A DNA stretch of 64,000 bases from Salinibacterium sp. (lineage in GTDB: Bacteria; Actinomycetota; Actinomycetes; Actinomycetales; Microbacteriaceae), in the NCBI GenBank assembly GCA_019638845.1, contig JAHBSZ010000002.1, positions 310,001 through 374,000 on the forward strand, given 5' to 3'. Within the stretch, counting starts at the first letter, position 1, and every line of letters starts with the position of its first letter. This document shows positions 1-7,704 of the stretch, piece after piece. The translations under genes and the position numbers were made by a program. The notes beneath the pieces are model-generated. The model saw nothing but the letters and a program-made list of their open reading frames with translations. It searched no databases and was not told the DNA's origin.

Positions 1-952
1 CGGCGGGCGTCAGAAGGTCAGCCCCGGTAGCACGGAGCGCGTCGACGAGTTGCGTCGTGAGGCCGCGGACGTGCTCTTCGAGGGCGAGGGCATCCACCGA
101 CTGCAGAAGTCGAAGCGACTCGTTCATAAGGTAGACCCCGGGAAAGCTTGGGAATCCGAGCTCAAGCTGTCGGGCATCCGACCGCAGGTGGAATCGTTCG
201 AGTCGGTCTGGCGCGAATACGTTGTCAACCGAACGCCAGCCGACGGCGCTGACCGGTCCGTTGAATGCCTCGGGCCTAGTGAGATGCACGACGCCGATTC
301 CATGAGGCGCGAGCAACCACTTATAGCTACTCGAGACGATCGCGTCAGCCTCCTCCGCATGCACCGGCAGCACCCCGAGCGACTGAGTAGCGTCAAGGAT
401 GAAGGCGGCACCAACCCCGTTCGCGACCGCTCGCAGTGCCTGCGCGTCGATTCTGACGCCGCTGACGTAACTCGTGTGACTCGACAGGACCAGACGCGTC
501 TTCTCGTCAATCACTTTCTCAAAATCTGCGACCTCAAGATCTCCGTGCTTGCTGCGCGCGAATCTGACCTCAACGCCGCGATCCCGCAACGTCAGAAGTG
601 ATTGCACACCCGACGGGAATTCGAGGTCGCTGGTGACCACGTTTGAGCCCGGTTCGTATTCGATAGATCCCGCGAGTCGATGCAGTGCGTCGGAAGCATT
701 GCCCAGTAGCGCAACCGAGTCGGCCGAGCCGTTGAGAAGGCGCGCAATCTGCGCGCGGCACTCTGCGAGCTCGATTTCGCCGTGCTGTCGTCCGCGAGCT
801 CCATCAGACTTGTCGTCGAGATAGCGCAAGGCAGCGTCGCGATGTGCATGAAGCGCCGGCCCTTCCGCACCCGAGTAAAGATGCACGACGCCTTCGATCC
901 CGAGAATATTCTCACGGAAGAATGGCCCCGTCGTCGTCCTAGTGGCAGTCAT
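1..952 (-). CDS. Class V aminotransferase-fold PLP enzyme, partial (C-terminus off window)
   Basis: This is an open reading frame of 317 codons running off the left edge; I translated it by hand and found no stop. It resembles class V aminotransferases and cysteine desulfurases. Residues near 183-193 contain F-I-L-D-A-T-Q-S-L-G (D187 would contact the PLP nitrogen), and S-S-S-Y-K-W-L follows with K211 as the likely PLP lysine. An N-A-S-D-A-L segment near residue 85 fits the phosphate-binding region. The ATG overlaps the TGA of the amidohydrolase by 4 bp (949-952), so it is the last visible gene of the ABC-transporter operon. It probably acts on an amino intermediate of that catabolic route; desulfurase, lyase, epimerase or transaminase chemistry cannot be told apart here. 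Confidence 0.85.
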   Translation of the reverse strand, partial: MTATRTTTGPFFRENILGIEGVVHLYSGAEGPALHAHRDAALRYLDDKSDGARGRQHGEIELAECRAQIARLLNGSADSVALLGNASDALHRLAGSIEYEPGSNVVTSDLEFPSGVQSLLTLRDRGVEVRFARSKHGDLEVADFEKVIDEKTRLVLSSHTSYVSGVRIDAQALRAVANGVGAAFILDATQSLGVLPVHAEEADAIVSSSYKWLLAPHGIGVVHLTRPEAFNGPVSAVGWRSVDNVFAPDRLERFHLRSDARQLELGFPSFPGVYLMNESLRLLQSVDALALEEHVRGLTTQLVDALRATGADLLTPA

Positions 953-1758
953 TGAGCAGCTCCGTGGTAGTGGTCGAATAGCCGGGTGGCATTGTCATTC
1001 AGGATGCTTGCGCGCTCTCGCGCGGTCACTCCCCGGGGCAAGAGGCACTGGATTGCTTCTTCAAAGGAGATGTACTCAAGACAGGGCGAAAAATCTGAGC
1101 CCCATACCAATCGGTCAATGCCGAACGCATCGGCGATGACGTCGACGACAAGCTGCGCGTCGTCGTGCGGGTAGCCCCCCGCGCTCGCCGCGTACTGCCC
1201 CGAGATCTTCACCGACACGTGCTCGGCATCCGCGAGTCCCAACAGCGGCTCAAGCCGTGCTTGAGCCGCTGCCGTCGAACCAACCGGACCTGGCAACCCG
1301 AGGTGCGACACGAGGATCCAGGTTTCTGCCAGCCGGCGGATCGCCGGAGCAAGCAGAGACAGGGCCTCGGGGACGGCGTTGAGCGACACGATCGCGGGAG
1401 GTTTCCCTGATACCTGTGCGGCCTCGAGGATCGCGAGGGCATCGCGAGCTGCAGGCATATCGGTCGCATACAGGGAAATGAAGTCGCCTCGCCCGACGGC
1501 ATTGCCCGTGGCCACAAAGCGCAGCGGAACAATCCAGTCGTGATCGTGGGCTAGCCCTTCGATGTACTCGTTGTTGCCGACATACCGGTCGGGTTCCTCG
1601 TACCCAATGACAAGCGTGCGGGTGATTCCGAACTCTTCCCGGAATCGTTCATACGCAGCTAGCTCATCTCCACGGGCTCGCGACAGGAAGCCGAACCTGC
1701 CGTGATACCCGCGCTCGAACAGGTGACAGTGGGTATCAAAGAGTCCCTCCGGATTCAC
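949..1758 (-). CDS. Amidohydrolase 2 family (TIM-barrel metal hydrolase)
   Basis: The 269-residue protein opens with F-D-T-H-C-H, the first-strand metal-binding H-x-H of amidohydrolase-2 TIM barrels (H10, H12). Later S-H-L-G near residue 155 and G-S-D-F-S near residue 220 fit the His and terminal Asp of the same site. The family hydrolyses lactones or decarboxylates acids, for example 2-pyrone-4,6-dicarboxylate lactonase and ACMSD relatives. Its ATG overlaps the enolase-superfamily gene by 4 bp and its stop overlaps the PLP-enzyme start. A lactonase step after the enolase-superfamily enzyme is plausible but is inference from position. Confidence 0.85.
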   Translation of the reverse strand: MNPEGLFDTHCHLFERGYHGRFGFLSRARGDELAAYERFREEFGITRTLVIGYEEPDRYVGNNEYIEGLAHDHDWIVPLRFVATGNAVGRGDFISLYATDMPAARDALAILEAAQVSGKPPAIVSLNAVPEALSLLAPAIRRLAETWILVSHLGLPGPVGSTAAAQARLEPLLGLADAEHVSVKISGQYAASAGGYPHDDAQLVVDVIADAFGIDRLVWGSDFSPCLEYISFEEAIQCLLPRGVTARERASILNDNATRLFDHYHGAAQ

Positions 1759-3056
1759 GTGTCAAGCCCCGGATAGAACGTGAGCCCCGGCCACGCGACC
1801 CCGGTACCGGTGAACCGGCGACCGGCCTTCGCGCGCCGGGCGTCGAACTCAGCGCTGCCGTCGTCGGCGACAACGTCGAGGCGTGTGCCCCGCACCTGCA
1901 CGCCAATTGTGGCGTCGTCCAGGCAGTCTTTCCACAAGTCGTTGACGGATGCATACTCACGGGTCACCCCCGCGGGAGTGCTGAATACGAGAACCGTGCG
2001 TGGGAGAACCACTTCGTAGTCATCCGCGACGCGGTAGGTCTCCAACGCATTCTCGTCGACCGTTACGCCAAGGCCTGGGCCCTCAGGCACAGGAACGAAG
2101 CCGAGCGTGGGTTCAAGCGACTCGTTCACGAGTGTCGATTCAAAGACGTTCATTGCTGTTACTGAAGGCCAGCGAGCGTGGCTGAGTACCGAGCCGAGAT
2201 GCAGCGCGAGAGCGGTAGTAAGGCCGGTTCCGACAAGCTGCAACCAGAATTCCTTGTTGAAGGCGGCGCACGTCGCACCCGTCTGCAAGAAGCGGGAGAC
2301 GCCGCCAATATCAACCACAAACCCATCAAGGGATTCATTCTGCATCCAGGTCGGAAAGAGTGCAGGATCAAAGTGTTCTACGAGCGGAGTGCGCAACCGC
2401 GCACGGATCGCGCGCTGGTCGGCGACTTGTGCACGCCCCACAGGACCTTCCATGAAATGGACCCTTGGATGCTCGTCAAGTCGCTCGAGGACCTCCCGCG
2501 CGCCAGCAGCGGTGAGCAGCAACGAGTTCCAGTCGATTCCGAGACCATAGTCGTCGGGAGTAACCGCAGTGATCATCTCGACTTGTTCGTACACGTCAAA
2601 CCACGGTCGAGCCTTGAACTTGTGTGCACGATATCCCCGTCCGGCCGCTTCGGCGGCCTCCGCTGCGAGGTCTTCCGGCGACATTTTCGTGCTCCACCAC
2701 GCGACCGGGACGTGCGCCCGAACCGCGGGGAGCGCAAATAGTCGGTTGACAGGAGTCTCTAGAGCTTTGCCTGCAGCGTCGAACAGCGCCATCTGCAGAC
2801 CAGCGCCGAGACTGTCATCCCACAGGTGGTCGAAGAGGGGTTGTCCTACTACTCGAGCACACGCGGCATCGTCCACCTTCTTCCAGGTGTAGTTGAGAAG
2901 GGTCTCGCCCCACCCCACGATTCCGGCATCGGTGGTGACCTTGCACATCTCGATCAGGCCCCATCCGCCCACGAGAATCTCGTTCCACTTTCGAGTTCTC
3001 GGCGTGAACGGTACGTGGACACGGAAACGCTCCACGTTCGCGATGGTCAGTTTCAT
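1755..3056 (-). CDS. Enolase-superfamily (mandelate racemase/muconate lactonizing type) enzyme
   Basis: The 433-residue protein has the superfamily layout: an N-terminal capping domain (about 1-110) and a barrel. The barrel carries K-F-K (K146 and K148), the KxK catalytic motif, then metal-ligand candidates D175 in G-I-D-W-N and E203 in M-E-G-P, with E227 a possible third. Members abstract a proton alpha to a carboxylate and act as acid-sugar dehydratases, racemases or cycloisomerases. It sits between a creatininase and an amidohydrolase with 4 bp overlaps on both sides, so its substrate is probably the compound imported by the adjacent ABC system. An extension after about residue 340 (E-N-A-L-E-T-Y-R-V onward) makes it somewhat long for the family. 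The substrate cannot be read from the sequence. Confidence 0.85.
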   Translation of the reverse strand: MKLTIANVERFRVHVPFTPRTRKWNEILVGGWGLIEMCKVTTDAGIVGWGETLLNYTWKKVDDAACARVVGQPLFDHLWDDSLGAGLQMALFDAAGKALETPVNRLFALPAVRAHVPVAWWSTKMSPEDLAAEAAEAAGRGYRAHKFKARPWFDVYEQVEMITAVTPDDYGLGIDWNSLLLTAAGAREVLERLDEHPRVHFMEGPVGRAQVADQRAIRARLRTPLVEHFDPALFPTWMQNESLDGFVVDIGGVSRFLQTGATCAAFNKEFWLQLVGTGLTTALALHLGSVLSHARWPSVTAMNVFESTLVNESLEPTLGFVPVPEGPGLGVTVDENALETYRVADDYEVVLPRTVLVFSTPAGVTREYASVNDLWKDCLDDATIGVQVRGTRLDVVADDGSAEFDARRAKAGRRFTGTGVAWPGLTFYPGLDT

Positions 3057-3847
3057 GCGGGATTCCTTTGGGTTGTGGTCGCTGAGCGCTCGTCGAGAAG
3101 GCGGACGTGGCTCGCGATGAGTTCCGCGATCTCGCGGGAGAGCGCATCGAGCGCCGTTTCTCCAAACTCCTTTGTCGCCGCCGCCGGACCGTCGGTTCGA
3201 CCATCACTTAGCCGCCAGTCGGCGAATCGAGAATCCGAGACCCCCGGTACTTCGTTGGTGACCAATGGGAACGGGCCCTGTTCAGCCGGCGCCCGGTCGA
3301 GGTGCACAAGTGCGGGATGCAAGGCGAGCATGATGCTCGTCTCGAATGCACCCGCGTGTCCGGGCACTGGAAATTCCGGTTTCGGCTGAAGGGCTCGCTC
3401 GGCCGCGTTCCAGTACGAGAGGCCCGCTGCCGATTGCCGCTCCTCGGCGGTGAGCGCCAGCCGCTCGATCGCTACCCGCATCGATGCATCGTTGCCGCCA
3501 TGGCCGTTGATGAAGAACGTCCGAGTGAAGCCTTGCGAGCGCAATGCCGTCACCATGTCGATGAGCGACCGGATGAACGTGTCCGACGTCACGCTCAGGG
3601 TTCCACCGAACGGCAGATGATGCCCAGAAACCCCAACAACAACTGTGGGCGCGAGAGTGACGTGGATCGCCTCGCCAACAATGGCGCACGTGCGTTCGGC
3701 AAGAGCAGTAACGATAGCGGAATCGGTTTGCGTCGGAAGATGATCGCCGTGCTGCTCAGTAGCTGCGAGTGGGATCACGACAAGGCCACCGGTGCGCTCG
3801 CTCAGTTGAACCCGGGTGAGCTCTGCAAATCGTGCGAAACCCGTCAT
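3053..3847 (-). CDS. Creatininase-family amidohydrolase
   Basis: The 264-residue protein has the creatininase-family metal motif P-L-A-A-T-E-Q-H-G-D-H-L-P with E31, H33 and H36, then T-D-S with D42, and the later F-I-N-G-H-G-G-N-D. These match the binuclear metal site of creatinine amidohydrolase, MftE and formamidopyrimidine amidohydrolase (ArfB). Family members cleave amide or cyclic-amide bonds. It is translationally coupled (4 bp overlaps) to the permease upstream and the enolase-superfamily gene downstream. This suggests an amide, lactam or modified acid as the imported compound. True creatinine use is not supported, as no creatinase or sarcosine oxidase gene is nearby. Confidence 0.85.
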   Translation of the reverse strand: MTGFARFAELTRVQLSERTGGLVVIPLAATEQHGDHLPTQTDSAIVTALAERTCAIVGEAIHVTLAPTVVVGVSGHHLPFGGTLSVTSDTFIRSLIDMVTALRSQGFTRTFFINGHGGNDASMRVAIERLALTAEERQSAAGLSYWNAAERALQPKPEFPVPGHAGAFETSIMLALHPALVHLDRAPAEQGPFPLVTNEVPGVSDSRFADWRLSDGRTDGPAAATKEFGETALDALSREIAELIASHVRLLDERSATTTQRNPA

Positions 3848-4683
3848 CGGAAGGTACCTCCCATCGAAACACCGCGGCTAATCGTCTTGTTGAACACGAA
3901 ATAGATCGCCATGAGAGGCAAGGTCGCGAGGCTCAACCCCGCGAAGATTGGTCCGAGTTCGCTCCTGAACGCGCTCTGGAAGGTGAGCACACCCACCGGA
4001 ATCGTCTGGCTCGCCGCCTTCTGCATCAGCACAATTGCGATCTGCGTTTCGCCCCATACCCAGATGAGGTTCAGTAGTGAGACCGCGAGCAGCGAAGGTT
4101 GCGAGAGCGGGACGACGATCCGCGAAAAGGTCGCAAGATGCCCGAGGCCGTCGATCGCCGCGGCCTCGCGTAGTTCATGGGGGAAGTCCACGAAAAACGC
4201 GTGCAAGATGAGCATCGTCATCGGCAGAGAAAGGCCCGCGTACAGAACTCCCAAAGCAACGGGGTTGTTGATGAGCCCCCACGCATTGAATACCTGGAAG
4301 AACGGAATGAGAAGCGCCAGGGTCGGGATAATCGTCGCGATAAGCGGGATCATGAGCACTCGCGCCCGCCAACGCGCCGGCAGCAGGCTCACGAAGTAAG
4401 CGGCAACTGCTCCAACTACCGCGGAGACAACGACGGCGACGATCACCACAATGATCGAGTTGAAGAAATAGTTGGCGAACCCGGTACCCCCGGGCGGCCC
4501 GTTCCAGGCGCGTTCGAAGTTCTCTGGTACCCAATTTCCGGTTAGGCCGAGGGGATTACGGAAGATGTCCGTCATCGACCGGAACGACAACAACAGTATG
4601 AATATGAACGGGAACACTATTAACACAGTGATTCCGATCTTGAGCAGTCCCCATGCCGGGGCCGCAACGCGTGAACGGTTCAT
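3844..4683 (-). CDS. ABC sugar-type importer permease, MalG class
   Basis: The 279-residue membrane protein has about six hydrophobic segments and the cytoplasmic EAA loop (H-E-L-R-E-A-A-A-I-D-G near residue 175) that contacts the ATPase. This is the carbohydrate ABC importer type 1 MalG/UgpE architecture. It partners the MalF-class permease encoded immediately upstream (4 bp overlap) and the lipoprotein at 5622-6932. No ATPase gene is in the operon, so a shared MsiK-type ATPase encoded elsewhere probably energises it, as is common in Actinobacteria. The start is set by the overlap with the preceding stop. Confidence 0.9.
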   Translation of the reverse strand: MNRSRVAAPAWGLLKIGITVLIVFPFIFILLLSFRSMTDIFRNPLGLTGNWVPENFERAWNGPPGGTGFANYFFNSIIVVIVAVVVSAVVGAVAAYFVSLLPARWRARVLMIPLIATIIPTLALLIPFFQVFNAWGLINNPVALGVLYAGLSLPMTMLILHAFFVDFPHELREAAAIDGLGHLATFSRIVVPLSQPSLLAVSLLNLIWVWGETQIAIVLMQKAASQTIPVGVLTFQSAFRSELGPIFAGLSLATLPLMAIYFVFNKTISRGVSMGGTFR

Positions 4684-5582
4684 TCGCCGGCCGCCTTCGA
4701 TGCTGAGCCACGAAGCGTGATGGTTCCCAAAGCGATGAGCAGCACGCTGCTGAGCACTCCCATGGCCGCAGCAGAGCCGAAGTCACCGTTCTTGAAACCT
4801 TCTTGGTAGAGGAGCACAGGCAGAATTGTCGTCGACCCCGCCGGACCTCCCCGAGTCATGCCCCACACGATCGTGAAAGCGTTGAAGTTCCAAATGAGTT
4901 GGAGAGCGATGACCATAGTGAGAACCGGCCGGATGAGGGGAAGGGTGAAGTAGCGGAACTGGCTCCAGCCTCCAGCGCCGTCAATGCGTGCGGCCTCGTA
5001 GATCTCGGGTGGGACCCGATCGATCGCACCCGCCAGCAGCAGGAAGGGGAAGGCCGTGCTGGTCCAAATCGCGACACCCACAATGACCCAGAGGGCTGTA
5101 TCCGGCGAACCAAGCCATGCATGGTCGCTGCCGAGGCCCAGGAAACCAAGAATTGAGTTGATCACTCCCGACTGCGGCTGCACCGAGATCGACCAGAAGA
5201 CGGCGGCTGCCGTGCCTGGCACGATGGCGGGAAGAAACCATATCGTGCGGTAGATCGAGTCGAAACGACCACCGCCCGTCGCGGCCACTGCAAGCAGCAG
5301 CGCGGACGCCACAATGCCGACAGTAGCCGCGAGAGCGAAGACCACGGTGTTACGCAGTGCCTCAAAGAATGCCTTGTTATTCAGCACGTCGACGTAGTTG
5401 TCGAGCCCCGTCCATTCCATGGGGCCGAAACCCCGCCAGTCCGAAAACGAGAGCTGCAAGGTTTGCACTATGGGGAAGGCGAACACCGCTCCAAGCAGGA
5501 GCAGCGCCGGGAACGCGGCAAGGAGAACCACGCGGGTGGGAACCCGCAGTCCCGCGTTCCCGGACGCTGCACGAGAAGTCAT
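4680..5582 (-). CDS. ABC sugar-type importer permease, MalF class
   Basis: The 300-residue membrane protein begins with a short positive N-terminus and a first transmembrane helix (V-L-L-A-A-F-P-A-L-L). It carries the EAA-loop motif E-I-Y-E-A-A-R-I-D-G-A-G near residue 190, as in MalF/UgpA permeases. It lies 39 bp downstream of the binding-protein gene and overlaps the MalG-class gene by 4 bp, so the two should form the heterodimeric channel. The predicted substrate class is a carbohydrate or carbohydrate-like acid, by family only. Confidence 0.9.
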   Translation of the reverse strand: MTSRAASGNAGLRVPTRVVLLAAFPALLLLGAVFAFPIVQTLQLSFSDWRGFGPMEWTGLDNYVDVLNNKAFFEALRNTVVFALAATVGIVASALLLAVAATGGGRFDSIYRTIWFLPAIVPGTAAAVFWSISVQPQSGVINSILGFLGLGSDHAWLGSPDTALWVIVGVAIWTSTAFPFLLLAGAIDRVPPEIYEAARIDGAGGWSQFRYFTLPLIRPVLTMVIALQLIWNFNAFTIVWGMTRGGPAGSTTILPVLLYQEGFKNGDFGSAAAMGVLSSVLLIALGTITLRGSASKAAGE

Positions 5583-5621
5583 GATTACGCGCGACCGATC
5601 TTCTCGTTGCCCACGGAGTTC

Positions 5622-6932
5622 CTAGCCGCCATTCCGGATCTCCTCAAGCAGTGCATCCAGTTCGACCCCGATGTCATGAGAGGTCGTCTCGCCAAGCACG
5701 AGCTTCTGGATGAGCGGATCGGTCGTGCCCAGCTTGGCAGGAACCAGGGATGCCCAGCCTGCGGCGTTCCCGTATTTCGCATCGAACTCGATGAGCTCAC
5801 GAACCGACTCAGGAGCCTTCGCGAACTGGGTGGAGTCCGTGATCGAGATGCCGGGAAGAGCACCGCCGGTCGCTTCGATCGCCGCAACCTGCATCTCATC
5901 AGACATGAGCATGATGAGGAACTTCTTTGCGAGGTCCGGGTTCTTTGCGTTGACGGGGATCTCCAGCAGGTTGCCCGCATAGAAGTCGGGCTGGGTGACC
6001 GCTGCGCTGATCGGCGGCAGGAACAGGAAGCCCATGTCGACGTTCGAGTCCTTGCCCTTGACCCCAGCCGGTGACTGGTTGTGGCCCATCATCATGCCGG
6101 CTTGACCTGCAGCGAAGAGCGCGAGAGCCGCATCTTGGTCCATGCCGAGCACGCCATCCTGGAAGACTCCATCGTCGTACATCTCCTTGATTCGATCAAG
6201 TGACTTGGTGAAGGGTGCATCCGTGTACGAGGAAGTGACGGGAACCGACTTGTTGAAGCTCGTCGTGTAGTTCGTGAGCTCCTCAGGGGTTGTCGCCGTC
6301 GCAAGCAGGTTGTCGAGAATCCAGGTGAAATGATAGTTCGAGCTGCCGCCGATCGAGAGTGGCTGGTAGCCCGCCGCCCGGATCTTTGCAACGATGCTCT
6401 TCAGGTTGTCCATGGTGCCGATTTGGTGATCAGCGGGAACGTCGATACCTGCCTCGGCGAAGATGGCCTTGTTGTACCAGGCGATTCCATAGAGCACCTT
6501 GCTGAACAGCACGCCAATCTTCTTGCCCTCGGGGCTGATCGCGTTGGCGAGGGCATCCCCGTAGCGGGACTGCAGGTCGGCATCGGCCCACACGTCATCG
6601 ATTGGCAGGAACTGGTCGGCCGCGAGCATCTCGGTGAAGACCGTGCTGTTGAACGGCGCGCTCGCAATGTCGGGTGCATCGCTCGAGGTGAGCACCTGCA
6701 AGTTGGTGGTGCTCTGCTGATCAGGCGTGAGCACCTGGAATTCGACGGTTACACCGGGATTCTCGGCTTCGAACTTGTCAGCAACGAGTTGGAATCCGGG
6801 CAGCGCGTATGAGTCGGTTTGGACAGTGAGCGTTGTCGCGACATCGCCAGTACCGCCCGCGGAACACGAGGTAAGTACCAGCGCGAGAGGGAGCGCCAAG
6901 GCGATCCCGACGCGGAGTTTTGTGGCTTTCAT
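5622..6932 (-). CDS. ABC importer solute-binding lipoprotein (extracellular SBP family 1)
   Basis: The 436-residue protein has a lipoprotein signal: K/R-rich start, hydrophobic core and lipobox L-T-S-C with C23 as the lipidated cysteine, then S-A-G-G. The mature part looks like an ABC family 1 sugar-binding protein (F-E-A-E-N-P-G-V-T-V near residue 55, A-W-Y-N-K near residue 152). It captures the substrate outside the membrane and delivers it to the permeases encoded next. It is the first gene of the minus-strand catabolic operon, with a promoter-like element and inverted repeats upstream. GAGG lies 4 nt before the ATG, a rather close ribosome site. Confidence 0.92.
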   Translation of the reverse strand: MKATKLRVGIALALPLALVLTSCSAGGTGDVATTLTVQTDSYALPGFQLVADKFEAENPGVTVEFQVLTPDQQSTTNLQVLTSSDAPDIASAPFNSTVFTEMLAADQFLPIDDVWADADLQSRYGDALANAISPEGKKIGVLFSKVLYGIAWYNKAIFAEAGIDVPADHQIGTMDNLKSIVAKIRAAGYQPLSIGGSSNYHFTWILDNLLATATTPEELTNYTTSFNKSVPVTSSYTDAPFTKSLDRIKEMYDDGVFQDGVLGMDQDAALALFAAGQAGMMMGHNQSPAGVKGKDSNVDMGFLFLPPISAAVTQPDFYAGNLLEIPVNAKNPDLAKKFLIMLMSDEMQVAAIEATGGALPGISITDSTQFAKAPESVRELIEFDAKYGNAAGWASLVPAKLGTTDPLIQKLVLGETTSHDIGVELDALLEEIRNGG

Positions 6933-6967
6933 CGATCCTCATCTTTCATTTCAATGACGTAGAGCGG

Positions 6968-6992
6968 GTCTGGTGAAGACTTAGCTTCAGAC
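6968..6992. repeat. Imperfect inverted repeat in leader of catabolic operon
   Basis: GTCTG-gt-GAAG pairs with CTTCAGAC around the 6-nt loop ACTTAG, leaving a 2-nt bulge. It falls between the likely promoter (7038-7067) and the start codon of the binding-protein gene, so it would lie in the 5' untranslated leader. It could be an RNA hairpin or a regulator site. No U-tract follows, so a terminator is less likely. Confidence 0.4.
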
Positions 6993-7026
6993 CACTACGT
7001 GATGGTCAAAAGCCGTTTTGGTGCTG

Positions 7027-7042
7027 ATAGTGAACACACTAT
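7027..7042. promoter_or_regulatory. Perfect palindrome overlapping operon promoter (candidate operator)
   Basis: ATAGTG-AACA-CACTAT is a perfect 6+6 inverted repeat. It overlaps the -10-like hexamer of the minus-strand promoter at 7038-7067, the usual position for a repressor operator. The divergent CGNR protein or an unlinked LacI/GntR regulator could bind it; the regulator is not identified. Confidence 0.5.
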
Positions 7043-7067
7043 TGCGGACATATAGCCGGAACGTCAA
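7038..7067 (-). promoter_or_regulatory. Sigma70-like promoter of the catabolic operon
   Basis: Read on the minus strand, TTGACG (7067-7062) is followed after 18 nt by AATAGT (7043-7038), a near-consensus -35/-10 pair. Transcription would start near 7031 and give a leader of roughly 100 nt before the ATG at 6932. Confidence 0.5.
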
Positions 7068-7089
7068 GCGTTTTGTCCGAAATTCATCA

Positions 7090-7104
7090 CAATCAAAGTG
7101 ATTG
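7090..7104. promoter_or_regulatory. Palindrome CAATCA-AAG-TGATTG between divergent genes
   Basis: This is a perfect 6+6 inverted repeat with a 3-nt centre, upstream of the CGNR gene -10 (7125-7130). It lies at about -34 to -48 of that gene and could be an operator or activator site controlling it. Confidence 0.4.
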
Positions 7105-7124
7105 ACGGTAGTGACGCCACGCGC

Positions 7125-7137
7125 TACGGTACTCACT
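7125..7137 (+). promoter_or_regulatory. Leaderless -10 (TACGGT, 7 nt before ATG)
   Basis: TACGGT at 7125-7130 fits TANNNT and is followed by exactly 7 nt before the ATG at 7138, so the transcript probably begins at the start codon. No Shine-Dalgarno sequence is present, which agrees. Confidence 0.5.
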
Positions 7138-7704
7138 ATGAACGGCCACGACTGGCGTCACCTTGAGCACGTCTTAGGTACGCTCACCTCACTTGTCAAT
7201 TCAGCCCCGCCCGCTGCCGCCGCCGACGAACTCAACAATGTAGAAGCGCTCAAGAAGTTCGTCCTGGACCGCGTGATCACCGAGGTTGAGGAGCCCACCA
7301 CACGAGATGTCGAGCCAATGCACAAAGTGCGTGCCCAAATACGCGCTGTGTTCGTGGCACCCGACGAGCCTTCGCGCACAACACTCGTTAATCGCCTACT
7401 CGCGTCGGCCAGAATCGTCCCCCGGCTGTCAGATCATGATGGTTTCGGCCTTCATCTGCATTACTTTCCCTCGTTCGCCACTATCGAAGAGCACTTGATC
7501 GCGGACGGCGGAATGGCGCTGGCCGCAGTACTCACGGCCGGTGAGAGCGATCGGCTCAAAGTGTGCGGCGCCCCTGATTGTGCACGCGTAATGGTCGACT
7601 CCTCCCGCAACCGATCCCGAAACTTTTGCGACAGCGGGCGCTGCGGCAATCGCGTCAACGCTGCCGCCTATCGCGAACGTCAACGGGTATCACCGACATC
7701 GTGA
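7138..7704 (+). CDS. CGNR zinc-finger transcriptional regulator (ABATE domain)
   Basis: The 188-residue protein has an N-terminal helical ABATE-like region (L-V-N-S, then D-E-L-N-N-V-E-A-L) and a C-terminal CGNR zinc finger: C-G-A-P-D-C, then C-D-S-G-R-C-G-N-R-V-N-A-A-A-Y-R-E-R, with four cysteines. CGNR proteins are putative DNA-binding regulators found in sugar and stress loci of Actinobacteria. I chose the ATG at 7138 rather than an upstream TTG at 7102, because a -10 lies 7 nt before it and that excludes the TTG from the transcript. Its stop overlaps the SelA-like gene by 4 bp. It is the best local candidate regulator of the divergent operon. Confidence 0.85.
   Translation: MNGHDWRHLEHVLGTLTSLVNSAPPAAAADELNNVEALKKFVLDRVITEVEEPTTRDVEPMHKVRAQIRAVFVAPDEPSRTTLVNRLLASARIVPRLSDHDGFGLHLHYFPSFATIEEHLIADGGMALAAVLTAGESDRLKVCGAPDCARVMVDSSRNRSRNFCDSGRCGNRVNAAAYRERQRVSPTS

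Noticed and set aside
50-601. Long open frame on the plus strand at the left edge
   Set aside because: It is antisense to the hand-translated class V PLP gene, whose motifs are clear; the plus frame has no recognisable domain.
3053-3847. True creatininase in a creatinine pathway
   Set aside because: No creatinase, sarcosine oxidase or hydantoinase genes nearby; only family-level assignment is justified.
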